A stretch of DNA of 64,000 nt from Streptomyces hygroscopicus (GTDB lineage: Bacteria > Actinomycetota > Actinomycetes > Streptomycetales > Streptomycetaceae), in assembly GCF_026168105.1 (NCBI RefSeq), contig NZ_LBMW01000013.1:103851-167850 (forward strand). The letters are read 5' to 3'. This document shows positions 45,118-54,700 of this stretch, one piece after another. How positions within the stretch are numbered: position 1 is the stretch's first letter; every line of letters begins with the position of its first letter. Below the pieces are notes generated by a model, which worked only from the letters and a program-made list of their open reading frames with translations, did not search any database and was not told the origin of the DNA. A program made the translations under genes and the position numbers.

Positions 45118-46200
45118 GTGACAGAAGCGATCCTCCTGGTCGGCGGCAGAGGCACCCGGCTGCGCCCGCTCACGGTGCACACCCCGAAGCCCATGGTCCC
45201 GGCGGCCGGGGTGCCCTTCCTCACACACCAGCTCGCGCGGGCGCGTGCGGCGGGAGTGGAGCACATCGTGCTCGCCACCTCCTATCTGGCCGAGGTCTTC
45301 GAGCCGTACTTCGGTGACGGCTCGGCCCTCGGCCTGCAACTGGAGTACGTGACGGAGGAAGAGCCCCTCGGTACGGGCGGCGCCATCCGCAATGTGGCGA
45401 GCCGCCTCCACTCGGGCCCCGACGACCCGGTTCTGATCTTCAACGGCGACATCCTCACGGGCCTGGACATCCGTGCACTCGTCCGCACCCACGAGTCGAC
45501 GGGGGCGGATGTCTCCCTCCACCTCACCAAGGTGACGGACCCGAGGGCGTACGGTCTGGTCCCCACGGACGAGACGGGCCGGGTGACGGCGTTCCTGGAG
45601 AAGCCGCAGACCCCCGAGGAAATCGTCACCGACCAGATCAACGCCGGGGCGTACGTCTTCCGCCGCTCCGTGATCGACACCATCCCGCTGGGCCGTCCGG
45701 TCTCGGTCGAGAGGGAGACCTTCCCGGACCTCCTTGCGGCCGGGGCCCATCTGCAGGGCATGGTCGACTCCACCTACTGGCTGGACCTGGGCACCCCGGC
45801 GGCCTTCGTGCGCGGCTCGGCGGACCTGGTCCTGGGGCGCGCTCCCTCCCCGGCGGTGCCCGGCCGCTGCGGCGACCGCCTCATCCTGCCGACGGCATCG
45901 GTCGCCACCGATGCGAAGCTGACAGGGGGCACTGTCGTCGGCGACGGCGCGTTCGTCGGCGAGGGTGCCCGGATCTCCGGCAGCACGCTGCTCGCCGGCG
46001 CGGTCGTGGAGCCGGGCGCGGTCATCACCGACTCCCTTATCGGTGCCCGCTCCCGCATCGGCGAGCGGTCGATCCTGACGGGCGCGGTCATCGGCGACGG
46101 CGCGGTGGTCGGCGCGGACAACGAACTGCGTGCCGGAGTCCGGGTCTGGTGCGATGCACGGATCCCGGCGGGCGCGGTGCGCTTCTCGTCGGACCAGTAG
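45118..46200 (+). CDS. Sugar-1-phosphate nucleotidyltransferase (mannose-1-phosphate guanylyltransferase-like)
   Basis: 360 residues. The N-terminal nucleotidyltransferase domain shows LVGGRGTRLRPLTVHTPKPM and EEPLGTGGAIRN, NGDILTGLD and INAGAYVF. The C-terminal third is a left-handed beta-helix of hexapeptide repeats (TGGTVVGDGAFVGEGARISG). Proteins of this layout beside manA and manB make GDP-mannose from mannose-1-phosphate. In M. tuberculosis the equivalent lies in the same neighbourhood. The substrate is inferred from context. GTG 45118; purine-rich GGAAGCAGAGACGACAG precedes it. Confidence 0.88.
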   Translation: MTEAILLVGGRGTRLRPLTVHTPKPMVPAAGVPFLTHQLARARAAGVEHIVLATSYLAEVFEPYFGDGSALGLQLEYVTEEEPLGTGGAIRNVASRLHSGPDDPVLIFNGDILTGLDIRALVRTHESTGADVSLHLTKVTDPRAYGLVPTDETGRVTAFLEKPQTPEEIVTDQINAGAYVFRRSVIDTIPLGRPVSVERETFPDLLAAGAHLQGMVDSTYWLDLGTPAAFVRGSADLVLGRAPSPAVPGRCGDRLILPTASVATDAKLTGGTVVGDGAFVGEGARISGSTLLAGAVVEPGAVITDSLIGARSRIGERSILTGAVIGDGAVVGADNELRAGVRVWCDARIPAGAVRFSSDQ

Positions 46201-46239
46201 GACCCGGCTCGGACCGGAGACCACTGCGGGCTCGCTCGA

Positions 46240-46284
46240 CCGCATCGCCGGGTGCCCCTCACCGAGGGGCACCCGGCGATGCGG
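46240..46284. terminator. Perfect 21-bp bidirectional terminator
   Basis: 46240-46260 pairs perfectly with 46264-46284 around a three-base loop, between two convergent genes. It is the longest perfect stem in the window. Confidence 0.92.
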
Positions 46285-46324
46285 CCGTTGCCGCTGAAGC
46301 CGGGCCCGGGCGCGACCGCCTGAC

Positions 46325-47326
46325 TTACAACCGCCCGATGTCCCCGCGCCGCATCCGCGGGGCGCGCCGCGGCGGTGCGCAGCCGCTCAACAGGATCAGT
46401 CGTGCCGCCCGGTGCCGCTGCCCCGCGTACGGCTCCAGCAGGGCCAGCATCACGGAGTCGTCCGCGTTCCGGTCCCCGGCCAGCGCGTAGCCCACGATCC
46501 CCGGCAGATGCAGATCTCCCACGGTCACCGCGTCCGCCGCCCCATGACTGCGCTGCACGGTCTCCGCGGAGGTCCAGGGTCCGATGCCCGGTACCACCTC
46601 GAGCCGCGCCTGCGCCTCCGCGGGCTCCATCCCCACCGCCTGCTCCAGCCGCGCGGCGACCCGCACCGCCCGCAGGATCGTCGACGCCCGCTTGTCGTCG
46701 ACCCCGGCCAGGTGCCACTCCCACGACGGAATCAGCGCCCACGTCCGCGGGGCCGGCATGACATGCAGCCGCCCCGGCGCGGGCCCCGGCGCCGGCTCCC
46801 CGAACTTCCGTACGAGCAGCCGCCACGCCCGGTACGCCTCGTCCGTCGTGACCTTCTGTTCCAGGACCGAAGGAATGAGCGACTCCAGCACCAGTCCCGT
46901 CCGCGTCAACCGCAGCCCCTGCCGTCGCCGCTGCGTCAGCGCGACCAGCCGGTGCCGCGGCTCGAACACAGCGGGGTCGTCCAACACGCCCAGCATCTCG
47001 GGCAGTTGTTCCAGCAGCCACTCGGCGCCGGGCCCCCAGGCCTCCGCCTCTGCGACCCCGCCCCGCAGCGCGACCCGAAGGGTGCCCGCCCCCATCGGCG
47101 TCCGACTGGCGCGCCACACCGACCCGTCCGGCGTCGTCCGGAACGTGGGGTCCGCGGGTCCGCGCCGCAGCGGTCCGAGCACCAGCCCGAGGTCCAGCGG
47201 TCCGGGCGGGGTCCAGATGCGCCGCCGTCCCGGCGCCACGGCCTGCCGCGGCACGCCCGTGGGCACGACGACATCCCCACCGCGCAGGGTCGTGGTGGTG
47301 GGGCGGGAAGGGAAGCGTCCGGCCAC
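46325..47326 (-). CDS. DNA-3-methyladenine glycosylase II-like (AlkA type)
   Basis: 333 residues. The C-terminal 200 residues carry an HhH-GPD domain: LEVVPGIGPWTSAETVQRSH is the helix-hairpin-helix and AVTVGDLHLPGIV holds the catalytic Asp. It removes alkylated bases, starting base-excision repair. The N-terminal 130 residues are the AlkA-type beta domain (FRTTPDGSVWRASRTPMG). GTG 47326 has no strong ribosome site. Stop is TAA. It ends convergently with the nucleotidyltransferase. The presence between GDP-mannose and F420 genes is shared with other Streptomyces as I remember. Confidence 0.9.
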   Translation of the reverse strand: MAGRFPSRPTTTTLRGGDVVVPTGVPRQAVAPGRRRIWTPPGPLDLGLVLGPLRRGPADPTFRTTPDGSVWRASRTPMGAGTLRVALRGGVAEAEAWGPGAEWLLEQLPEMLGVLDDPAVFEPRHRLVALTQRRRQGLRLTRTGLVLESLIPSVLEQKVTTDEAYRAWRLLVRKFGEPAPGPAPGRLHVMPAPRTWALIPSWEWHLAGVDDKRASTILRAVRVAARLEQAVGMEPAEAQARLEVVPGIGPWTSAETVQRSHGAADAVTVGDLHLPGIVGYALAGDRNADDSVMLALLEPYAGQRHRAARLILLSGCAPPRRAPRMRRGDIGRL

Positions 47327-47346
47327 GGATGAGTCCTGAAGATGAT

Positions 47347-47377
47347 GGGGATGTCTTATGGGAGGGGATGTCTTATG
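47347..47377. promoter_or_regulatory. Two 14-base direct repeats before the alkA-like gene
   Basis: GGGGATGTCTTATG occurs at 47347-47360 and 47364-47377 (17-base period), just upstream of the minus-strand start at 47326. On that strand each copy reads CATAAGACATCCCC and contains a possible -10-like TAAGAC. It could be a duplicated promoter or operator. Confidence 0.5.
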
Positions 47378-47428
47378 AGAGTAGAGGGCGTGGGCGCCGG
47401 GGCGGAGACCCCGCGCTTCGCGTCGTGC

Positions 47429-48880
47429 TCAGCGCACCTCGATGAACGCCTCCGTGTCCCGCCCGGGCCGGGGCCGGGGCTCCTCGGCCGGATGGCCGAC
47501 GGCCACCGCCCCCATCGGCTCCCAGTTCTCCGGCAGCCCCAGCACCTCGCGGACGACTGCCCGGCAGAACATCGTCGACGACACCCATGCGGAGCCCAGC
47601 CGCTCGCCGGCAAGCGCCACGAGGAGGTTCTGCACACCCGCCCCCGTGGCGACCACGAACATCTCCCGCTCCGCCGCGTCCCGCCGTGCGTCGCCGTAGG
47701 TGTGGGAGCCGTCCATGACCATGCAGGGGACGACAAGGTACGGCGCGTTGCGCAGCACGTCCCCGCGCCGGACCCGCTTCGCGATCGACTCCTCCGTCCT
47801 GCCGTCCCGCCGCAGGTCCGAGATCCAGGCATCCCGCATCGCGTCCAGCAGCTTCGTCCGTGACTCCTCCGATTCCAGGAGCACGAACCGCCAGGGCGTC
47901 GTGTGGTGCGGCGCGGGCGCGGTCACGGCGGCGGCCACCGCGCGCCGTACCGCACCGGGGTCGACGGGCTCGTCGGTGAACGCCCGCACCGTGCGCCGCT
48001 GGCTCACCGCCTCCCGGATCGCCTCGGAGGTGCCCAGCCGGAACATGTCGTCGCGCGCGCCGCGCACCATGGCTCGCGCCCCCTCGCCGTCGTCCCCGGT
48101 CACCACATGGGGCAGCCCGCGTACGACCGCGACGGGCAGTCCGGCGGCCTTGCCCTTTACCAGGTCGCCGGCGGCGGCGAGTTCGTCGGCGGTGGCGACG
48201 ACGGTCGCGCTCAGCGGACTGCCGTACGTGTCCGTACCGCCGCGCAGGTCGTCGAGGACACGGACGCCCGCGGCGCCGATGGCGACATCGGTCAACCCGG
48301 TGCGCCAAGGCCGCCCGAAGGTGTCCGTGACGATCACGGCGACCTCGACGCCGAGCGTGTCCCGCAGCCCTTCCCGGATCGCCCGCGCGGAGGCGTCGGG
48401 GTCCTCGGGCAGCAACAGCACCGTCCCCAAGGGGGTGTTGGATGCGTCGACCCCGGCCGCGGCCATGATGAGCCCCTGCCGGTTCTCGACGATCCTCAGC
48501 GGTCCGCGCCGGGCCACGACCCGCACGGTTTCCGCGTCTATCGCGGCCTCCCGGTCGTCCGCCCGGATGACACGCCCCTCGGCCTTGGACACGATCTTCG
48601 AGGTGACGAGCAGTACGTCCCCGTCGACGAGTCCGGGGTCGCAGGCGGTGATCAGCTTGGCGATGTCGTCTCCGGGACGCACCTCGGGCAGGCCGGGGAG
48701 GGCCCAGACCCGGTACCCGGGAGGTGTGCGGTCGTCCGCGCCTTCGTACGCCGTCCGCGCTCCGCCGGACGGAAGCCGGCCACCCGGTCCGCCGCCCGTC
48801 CCGTCCGGCTCGGGCGCGCACGCGTGTGCCGCGCCGTGCCCCGTGCCGCCCTCCGGTTCCTCCGGGGGAAATCCGCTCAA
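47429..48880 (-). CDS. fbiB: Coenzyme F420:L-glutamate ligase
   Basis: 483 residues. Two domains: the CofE-type ligase (about 55-300) with [36 protein letters not shown] and [20 protein letters not shown], and a C-terminal nitroreductase-like FMN domain (about 310-470) with [19 protein letters not shown] and [17 protein letters not shown]. The enzyme adds glutamates to F420-0, and its C-terminal domain reduces dehydro-F420-0 in mycobacteria. The first 50 residues are a disordered extension. ATG 48880 overlaps the fbiA stop (ATGA). Confidence 0.95.
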   Translation of the reverse strand: MSGFPPEEPEGGTGHGAAHACAPEPDGTGGGPGGRLPSGGARTAYEGADDRTPPGYRVWALPGLPEVRPGDDIAKLITACDPGLVDGDVLLVTSKIVSKAEGRVIRADDREAAIDAETVRVVARRGPLRIVENRQGLIMAAAGVDASNTPLGTVLLLPEDPDASARAIREGLRDTLGVEVAVIVTDTFGRPWRTGLTDVAIGAAGVRVLDDLRGGTDTYGSPLSATVVATADELAAAGDLVKGKAAGLPVAVVRGLPHVVTGDDGEGARAMVRGARDDMFRLGTSEAIREAVSQRRTVRAFTDEPVDPGAVRRAVAAAVTAPAPHHTTPWRFVLLESEESRTKLLDAMRDAWISDLRRDGRTEESIAKRVRRGDVLRNAPYLVVPCMVMDGSHTYGDARRDAAEREMFVVATGAGVQNLLVALAGERLGSAWVSSTMFCRAVVREVLGLPENWEPMGAVAVGHPAEEPRPRPGRDTEAFIEVR

Positions 48881-49860
48881 GACGCCCGCACCTCCTCCGC
48901 CAGCGCCAGCGCCTCCCGGGCCATCCGGACCGTCGCCTCCAGATCCGTCATCATCAGCGGCACGGCGCGGCAGCGGATCCCCGCGGCCTCGACACGCTCC
49001 ACCACGGCCGCGTCCACCGTGTCGACGAGCCAGCCGTCCAGCAGCCCCGAGCCGTAGTGCTCGGCGACCGCCGCGGCCGTCGACTCCACACCGACCGCCG
49101 CGAGCACCTTGTCGGCCATGCCGCGCACGGGTGCGTCACCGACGATGGGGGAGAGCCCCACCACCGGCACCCCGGCGTCCGCGATGGCCTCCCGGATGCC
49201 GGGCACGGCGAGGATCGTGCCCACGGACACCACCGGGTTGGACGGCGGGAAGAGCACGACGTCCGCCTCGGCGATGGCCTCCAGGACGCCCGGTGCCGGC
49301 TTCGCCTGCTCGGCTCCGACGGGCACGACGGCCTCGGCCGGGACGGAGGCCCGCAGCCGCACCCAGTACTCCTGGAAGTGGATCACCTTGCGCTCGCCGG
49401 ACCCCCCGGCGGAGCCGGTGTCGGGCAGGGTGACGGCGACATGCGTCTCGACCCGGTCGTCCGACATGGGGATGAGGCGCACGCCCGGCTTCCACCGGTC
49501 GCACAGCGCCTCGGTGACCGCGCTGAGCGGATAGCCCGCGCCCAGCATCTGCGTCCGCACGATGTGCGTCGCGAAGTCGCGGTCGCCGAGCCCGAACCAG
49601 TCCGGTCCGACGCCGTACGCCGCGAGCTCCTCCTTCAGGTGGAAGGTCTCGTCGGCCCGGCCCCAGCCCTGTTCCTCATTGATGCCGTCGCCGAGCGTGT
49701 ACATCACCGTGTCGAGGTCCGGGCAGACCTTCAGCCCGAAGAGGTGGATGTCGTCTCCGGTGTTTCCGATGACCGTGATGTCCGCGTCGGGCACGGCCCG
49801 CTTCAGACCACGCAGAAACCGGGCACCGCCGATGCCGCCTGCCAGAACCACAATGCGCAT
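48877..49860 (-). CDS. fbiA: 2-phospho-L-lactate transferase, F420 biosynthesis
   Basis: 327 residues of the CofD/FbiA family. It joins the phospholactyl or phosphoenolpyruvyl group to Fo to give (dehydro-)F420-0. Key segments are [39 protein letters not shown] and [21 protein letters not shown] 49860 is the first start; the open frame further upstream has no matching homology. Its stop overlaps fbiB. fbiC and fbiD are not in this window. Confidence 0.95.
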   Translation of the reverse strand: MRIVVLAGGIGGARFLRGLKRAVPDADITVIGNTGDDIHLFGLKVCPDLDTVMYTLGDGINEEQGWGRADETFHLKEELAAYGVGPDWFGLGDRDFATHIVRTQMLGAGYPLSAVTEALCDRWKPGVRLIPMSDDRVETHVAVTLPDTGSAGGSGERKVIHFQEYWVRLRASVPAEAVVPVGAEQAKPAPGVLEAIAEADVVLFPPSNPVVSVGTILAVPGIREAIADAGVPVVGLSPIVGDAPVRGMADKVLAAVGVESTAAAVAEHYGSGLLDGWLVDTVDAAVVERVEAAGIRCRAVPLMMTDLEATVRMAREALALAEEVRAS

Positions 49861-49924
49861 GGCAGCCAGTCTTGCAGGCGGGTACGACAGCGTGTGCGCG
49901 GGTTGGGGCGGCCCGCCGTTCCCA

Positions 49925-49985
49925 CTTGGGCCGCCGGGTTTCCGTTTGGGGCCGCCACGATTCCGCCGGGGCCGCGACGTTTCCC
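49925..49985. repeat. Three 20-21-bp tandem copies between fbiA and the dioxygenase
   Basis: Copies at 49925-49944, 49945-49965 and 49966-49985 share GGGGCCGCC-nnn-TTTCCG. They lie in the short gap about 40 bases past the dioxygenase stop. Confidence 0.75.
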
Positions 49986-50021
49986 GCTTCCGTCCGGTGC
50001 CCGCTCCGGTGCCGTCGGGCT

Positions 50022-50528
50022 TCAGGCGGTGACCGTGTCCGCCGTGCCGCGCTCCGCCGCGCAGGCCCGCGCGTGCATGGGCATCTCCGTGAGGCCCGGG
50101 AAGTAGACGTGCAGGCTCACCGCCGGCTCCAGCGAGTCGTTCACCACTTCGTGCACATATCCCGGCGCGAACACCCGTTGCGCCCCCGCACCCAATGCGC
50201 GGGTGCCGCGCTCCGTGCGCTCGGTCAGTGCGCCGTTCAGGACGGTGAGTACGCCGGACGAGCGCCCGTGGTCGTGCAGCCCGCTGCCCTGCCCGGGCAC
50301 CCAGGACAGCAGCCAGACCTCGTAACCGGGGCCGGTGAGCAGCCGGTGGTACCAGCGGGACGTCGCGTCGTACCGCACGAGGTCGGCCCATCGGGAGCGG
50401 TCGGCGGCGATGGAGCGGGCGAGCCCGGCGAACTCGGCCACCGTGGCCGGGTGCTCGCGCGGCGGCTGGAGCAGGTGCGGTACTTCGAGGATGTCGCCGG
50501 CGATCTGGAGGTCGCTGTCGCTGTTCAT
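50022..50528 (-). CDS. Cysteine dioxygenase type I
   Basis: 168 residues, a cupin. GLHDHGRSSG gives iron ligands His85 and His87, and GYVHEVVN gives His126. It oxidises cysteine to cysteine sulfinate with O2. The Cys of the mammalian Cys-Tyr cross-link is replaced by Gly (NGALTE), as in bacterial members. ATG 50528. A short upstream frame ends in an ATGA overlap with it, but that frame is doubtful. It diverges from whiB with a 700-base gap between. Confidence 0.93.
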   Translation of the reverse strand: MNSDSDLQIAGDILEVPHLLQPPREHPATVAEFAGLARSIAADRSRWADLVRYDATSRWYHRLLTGPGYEVWLLSWVPGQGSGLHDHGRSSGVLTVLNGALTERTERGTRALGAGAQRVFAPGYVHEVVNDSLEPAVSLHVYFPGLTEMPMHARACAAERGTADTVTA

Positions 50529-51226
50529 GGGTGCGGTGGTTCCTCGGCGGGAGAGGGGGCTGGGTGTCGCGTGTCGTCCACCCGGGTCGCGGGCGTGGCG
50601 GCGGCCCTGGTGCGGGCGGAGGGAGCAACGGCCGAGTCGCGTGGACTCAGCGGCGGCCGGAGCGCTGGGGGAGGCTCAACAGCCGGAACAGCAACAGCTA
50701 CAGCGAGCGCGGGCAGCACCGTGGGACCCGGCGGGGCGGGTCGAGGTGAGTGCCGAGTACGCGAGCATGCCCACTAGGACATCGGTTCACACCTTCCCTG
50801 TCAACTTGGAGTCCGGGATGCGGGAGGTGTTTCACCTCATCCGGTTCATCTGGCAGATGAAAGGTTTGTTCACGGGGAGTCAGGGACACATGGAGCCCAC
50901 CACTGGGCCTGCGAACGCCGTTATGATCTCGTGATCCGACTGTGATCCGGTTCGCTTCGACGTTCGTGCCGGAACGGGATCGAACGTCTGGGCGTCCTTG
51001 CCTGTGAGGGATGAGGAGCCCGTGGTGACCCCATCTGAGGGTCCGGGTTTATGCCGATTTGAACACTTTCCGCATAGCCTTGGTTCCGCAGAGTGAATAA
51101 GGGGCCCAATAGCAGATCTCGGCTTGACTGGCCCGGATCGGCACACTTGTAATTTCACTCGTGTCGTTAAGCCGAAATCGGTTACGGCTACATCACGGGG
51201 ACGCGAAAGACTGACGAGGGGCGCAC
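50529..51226. other. Long divergent regulatory region upstream of whiB
   Basis: About 700 bases. The right part, from 50930, is AT-richer than the surroundings and lies before whiB, which is developmentally regulated in S. coelicolor from more than one promoter. Visible elements are two GTGATCCG words near 50934-50949, an inverted repeat GACGTTCG/CGAACGTC at 50959-50988, and a promoter at 51124-51153. The left part (50529-50760) is GC-rich with a 64-codon minus-strand frame of doubtful reality. Confidence 0.5.
51124..51153 (+). promoter_or_regulatory. Candidate whiB promoter
   Basis: TTGACT at 51124-51129, an 18-base gap, and TGTAAT at 51148-51153, about 75 bases before the whiB start. It looks like a vegetative-type promoter. 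Confidence 0.6.
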
Positions 51227-51490
51227 ATGACCGAGCTGGTGCAGCAACTGCTGGTCGACGACGCGGACGAGGAACTCGGCTGGCAGGAGCGCGCGCTGTG
51301 CGCCCAGACCGACCCCGAGTCCTTCTTTCCTGAGAAGGGCGGCTCGACCCGCGAGGCCAAGAAGGTCTGCCTCGCCTGCGAGGTCCGCTCGGAGTGCCTT
51401 GAATACGCCCTCGCCAACGACGAGCGGTTCGGCATCTGGGGCGGTCTGTCCGAGCGCGAGCGCCGCCGCCTCAAGAAGGCTGCCGTCTGA
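51227..51490 (+). CDS. whiB: WhiB iron-sulfur sporulation regulator
   Basis: 87 residues, the standard WhiB length. Four cysteines (25, 48, 51, 57) in a C-x22-C-x2-C-x5-C pattern bind a 4Fe-4S cluster. The turn GIWGG (69-73) and the basic SERERRRLKKAAV tail bind DNA and the sigma factor partner. In Streptomyces it acts with WhiA to trigger sporulation septation; in mycobacteria the orthologue is WhiB2. ATG 51227 follows GAGGGGCGC. Its neighbours, fbi and man genes, are the same as for whiB2. Confidence 0.97.
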   Translation: MTELVQQLLVDDADEELGWQERALCAQTDPESFFPEKGGSTREAKKVCLACEVRSECLEYALANDERFGIWGGLSERERRRLKKAAV

Positions 51491-51752
51491 GACCCCGAGG
51501 CACCGCTGTCCGAAAAGAGTCTTCCAGGACGTCGTCAAGCAGTCGCACGCGTGCGTGGCAGCCGACCTGTCCGGCAGGCCGGGAAAGGCGCACATCCTCA
51601 CGTAACGAACGGCCCGGTGCGGGGAGGTTGTCCACAGGCGGCGGGCCGTGATCTTGTCCAGCCGTTAGTGTGGGCCTCCGTCCGAGACGCCCCGTTGCCC
51701 TCCCCGGGCACAGGCGTCCACCGCAGTCCAGCGAACCGGGGCCCGTACCTCG

Positions 51753-54700
51753 ATGTCCGAGCACAGCCATTCCGCGGTCCAACACGGCACCGCCACGACG
51801 CCGTTCGACTCGACGCGCCCAGCGCCGGTCGATCCGACCCGCTCGGCGCTGGTCGATCCGACCCGCCCACCCGAGTTTCCGCGTCATGTGGTCACCGCGG
51901 TGCTCGTCTCCCACGACGGCGCCCGCTGGCTGCCCGACGCGGTCGCAGGGCTGCTCGCCCAGGAGCGTCCGGTGCAGAACGCCGTGGCGGCCGACACCGG
52001 CAGTGCCGACGACTCCGCCCAGCTGCTCACCGAGGCCCTCGGCTCCGACCGCGTCCTGCACCTCGCCCGGCGCACCGGTTTCGGCCAGGCCGTCGAGGAG
52101 GCCGGCCGCGCCGCGGCCGTGCTGACCCCGGACGACCTGCCCTACCTCAAGCGCCCCAGCGGCTGGGACCCCGTGACCCGCACCTGGCGGGACGAGGCGT
52201 ACGACATGCCGGAGCTGCCGTTCGGCGAGCCCGTGCAGTGGCTGTGGCTCCTGCACGACGACTGCGCCCCCGAACCGGACGCCCTGGCCCAGCTCCTGCG
52301 GGTGGTGGAGAACGAACTGGAGCTGGGCCGCGACGACGTGGCCGTCGTAGGGCCCAAACTCCGCGGCTGGTACGACCGCCGGCAGCTCCTCGAGGTCGGC
52401 GTCACCATCGCCAACTCCGGCCGCCGCTGGACCGGCCTGGACCGCCGCGAACAGGACCAGGGTCAGCACGACCATGTGCGTCCGGTGCTCTCCGTGTCCA
52501 CGGCCGGCATGCTGGTCCGCCGCGATGTCTTCGAGCAGCTCGGCGGGTTCGACCGGCACCTGCCGCTCATGCGCGACGACGTCGACCTGTGCTGGCGCGC
52601 CCAGGCCGCCGGGCACCGCGTCCTCATCGCCCCTGATGCGGTCGTACGGCACGCCGAGGCGGCCTCCCGAGAGCGCCGCACCGTCGACTGCGTCGGCCGT
52701 ACCGCGGCCTCCCCGCACAAGGTCGACAAGGCGGGCGCCGTCTACACCCTCCTCGTCAACGCCCGCACGGCACAGCTGCCGTGGGTCCTGCTCCGCCTGG
52801 TGTTCGGCACCCTGCTGCGCACACTGGCCTACCTCGTCGGCAAGGTGCCCGGACAGGCCCTCGACGAGATCCGAGGCCTGCTGGGAACACTGCTGCGGCC
52901 CGAGCGGATCATCGCAGGCCGACGCAGGCGCGGCCGTCCGCAGGCCGGAAAGGACGAGCTGCGCCCGCTGTTCCCGCCGCCCGGGGCGACCGTCCGGGCC
53001 ACCGTCGAGCAGGTCGCGAGCAACCTGGTGGGCCGCTCCGACCCCGAGGTCTCCTCGGCCGGCCGGCACGGCGGCGCCACGGAGTCCGGACCCGGCGGCG
53101 ACGACGCCGACTTCCTGGAGGTCGAACAGTTCGCGCGGCTCAAGCGCATCGCCCGCAAGCCCGGACCGATGCTCTTCGTCGTCCTCCTGCTCGTCTCGCT
53201 CGTCGCCTGCCGCGGTCTGCTCGGCGGTGGCGCGCTCGCGGGCGGCGCGCTGCTGCCCGCGCCCGCCGACTCCTCCGAGCTGTGGTCGCGGTATCTCGAC
53301 GCCTGGCATCCGGTGGGCGCGGGGGGCACGCACTCCGCGCCGCCCTACATCGCGCTCGTCGCCCTGCTCGCCGCGATCCTGTTCGGCTCCACCGGACTCG
53401 CGGTCACGGTGCTGCTCGTGTGCTCGGTGCCGCTCGCCGGATTCACCGCGTACTTCGCCTCGCGTCCGCTCGTCGAGTCGCGGCTGCTGCGCGCGTGGGC
53501 GTCCGTCGCGTACGCGTTTCTGCCCGCCGCCACCGGCGCCCTCGCCGGCGGACGCATCGGCACGGCGGTCCTCGCGGTCCTGCTGCCGCTCATGGCGCGC
53601 GCGGCGATAGCAGCCGGCGGACTCGCCCACCGGTCCGGCGCCCGCGGCAGCTGGCGCGCGAGCTGGGCGTACGCCCTCCTGCTCACGATCACCACCGCGT
53701 TCACACCCGTCGTCTGGCCGATCGCCCTGGTCCTCGGCCTGGCGTTGCTCGGGGTGCGCAGGAACGACGTCGTCGCCCACGGGCTGCGCTTCCTCGCCCA
53801 GTTGGGCACGCCGCTGCTGATGCTGGCCCCCTGGTCGCTGTCGCTGCTGCCCTTCGGCTTCTTCAAGGAGGCCGGTCTCGCCTACGGCAAGAGCGCGGCC
53901 TCGGCCTCCGACCTGCTCGGCGCGAGCCCGGGCGGCCCCGGCACCGTCAGCGGGCTGATGCTGCTCGGCATCGTGCTCGCCGCGCTGGCCGCCCTGATGC
54001 GCACCGAGCGCCGGGGAGGCATCTGGACGGCATGGGCGGTGGCCCTGGTGGCGCTCGTCTTCGCGGTTCTGTCCAACGGTTCCACCTGGGCCGGACCCGC
54101 GACCCTCGTCTACGGCCTCGCGCTGCTGGCCGCCGCCGCGATCGGAGCGGACGGCGCACGCACACGCGTGGCCGAGCAGAGCTTCGGCTGGCGCCAGCCG
54201 GTCGCCGCGCTCATCGCGTTCGCCTCCGCGGCCGGGCCGCTGCTCATCGCCGCCGGATGGATGATCCGCGGCGCCGACGGGCCCGTGGAGCGGCGCGACC
54301 CGGTGCAGGTGCCGGCGTTCGTCGCCGAGGAGGGCGGCACCAGCGACCAGGCCCGCACCCTCGTCCTGGACAGCGACTCCAGCGCGCGTGTGGGCTACAC
54401 CCTGGTCCGCGGCTCCGGCGCCCGGCTCGGCGACGGCGAACTCGCCGCGGGCGGCGGCAACAAGCAGCTCGACAAGGTCGTCGCCAACCTGGTGGCGGGT
54501 TCCGGCGCCGACCAGGCCGACGAACTCGGCGGCTTCGCCGTGCGCTACGTACTCGTCCGCAAGGGCGCGCCCCGCGAGATGGGCCGCGTCCTGGACGCCA
54601 CGCCCGGTCTGACCCGGCTCAGCCAGCAGGACGGCAGCGCCCTGTGGCGGGTGGACCGGCAGGTCTCCCGCGCCGCGATCGTCACCGGCTCCGCCGCACC

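Noticed and set aside
50525..50719. A 64-codon minus-strand frame ending in an ATGA overlap with the cysteine dioxygenase gene
   Set aside because: The peptide is Ala/Pro-rich with no motif, its third-position GC is lower than in real genes here, and no ribosome site is visible.
51160..51176. A BldD-type site before whiB in TTTCACTCGTGTCGTTA
   Set aside because: The spacing and central bases do not match the BldD palindrome as I recall it.
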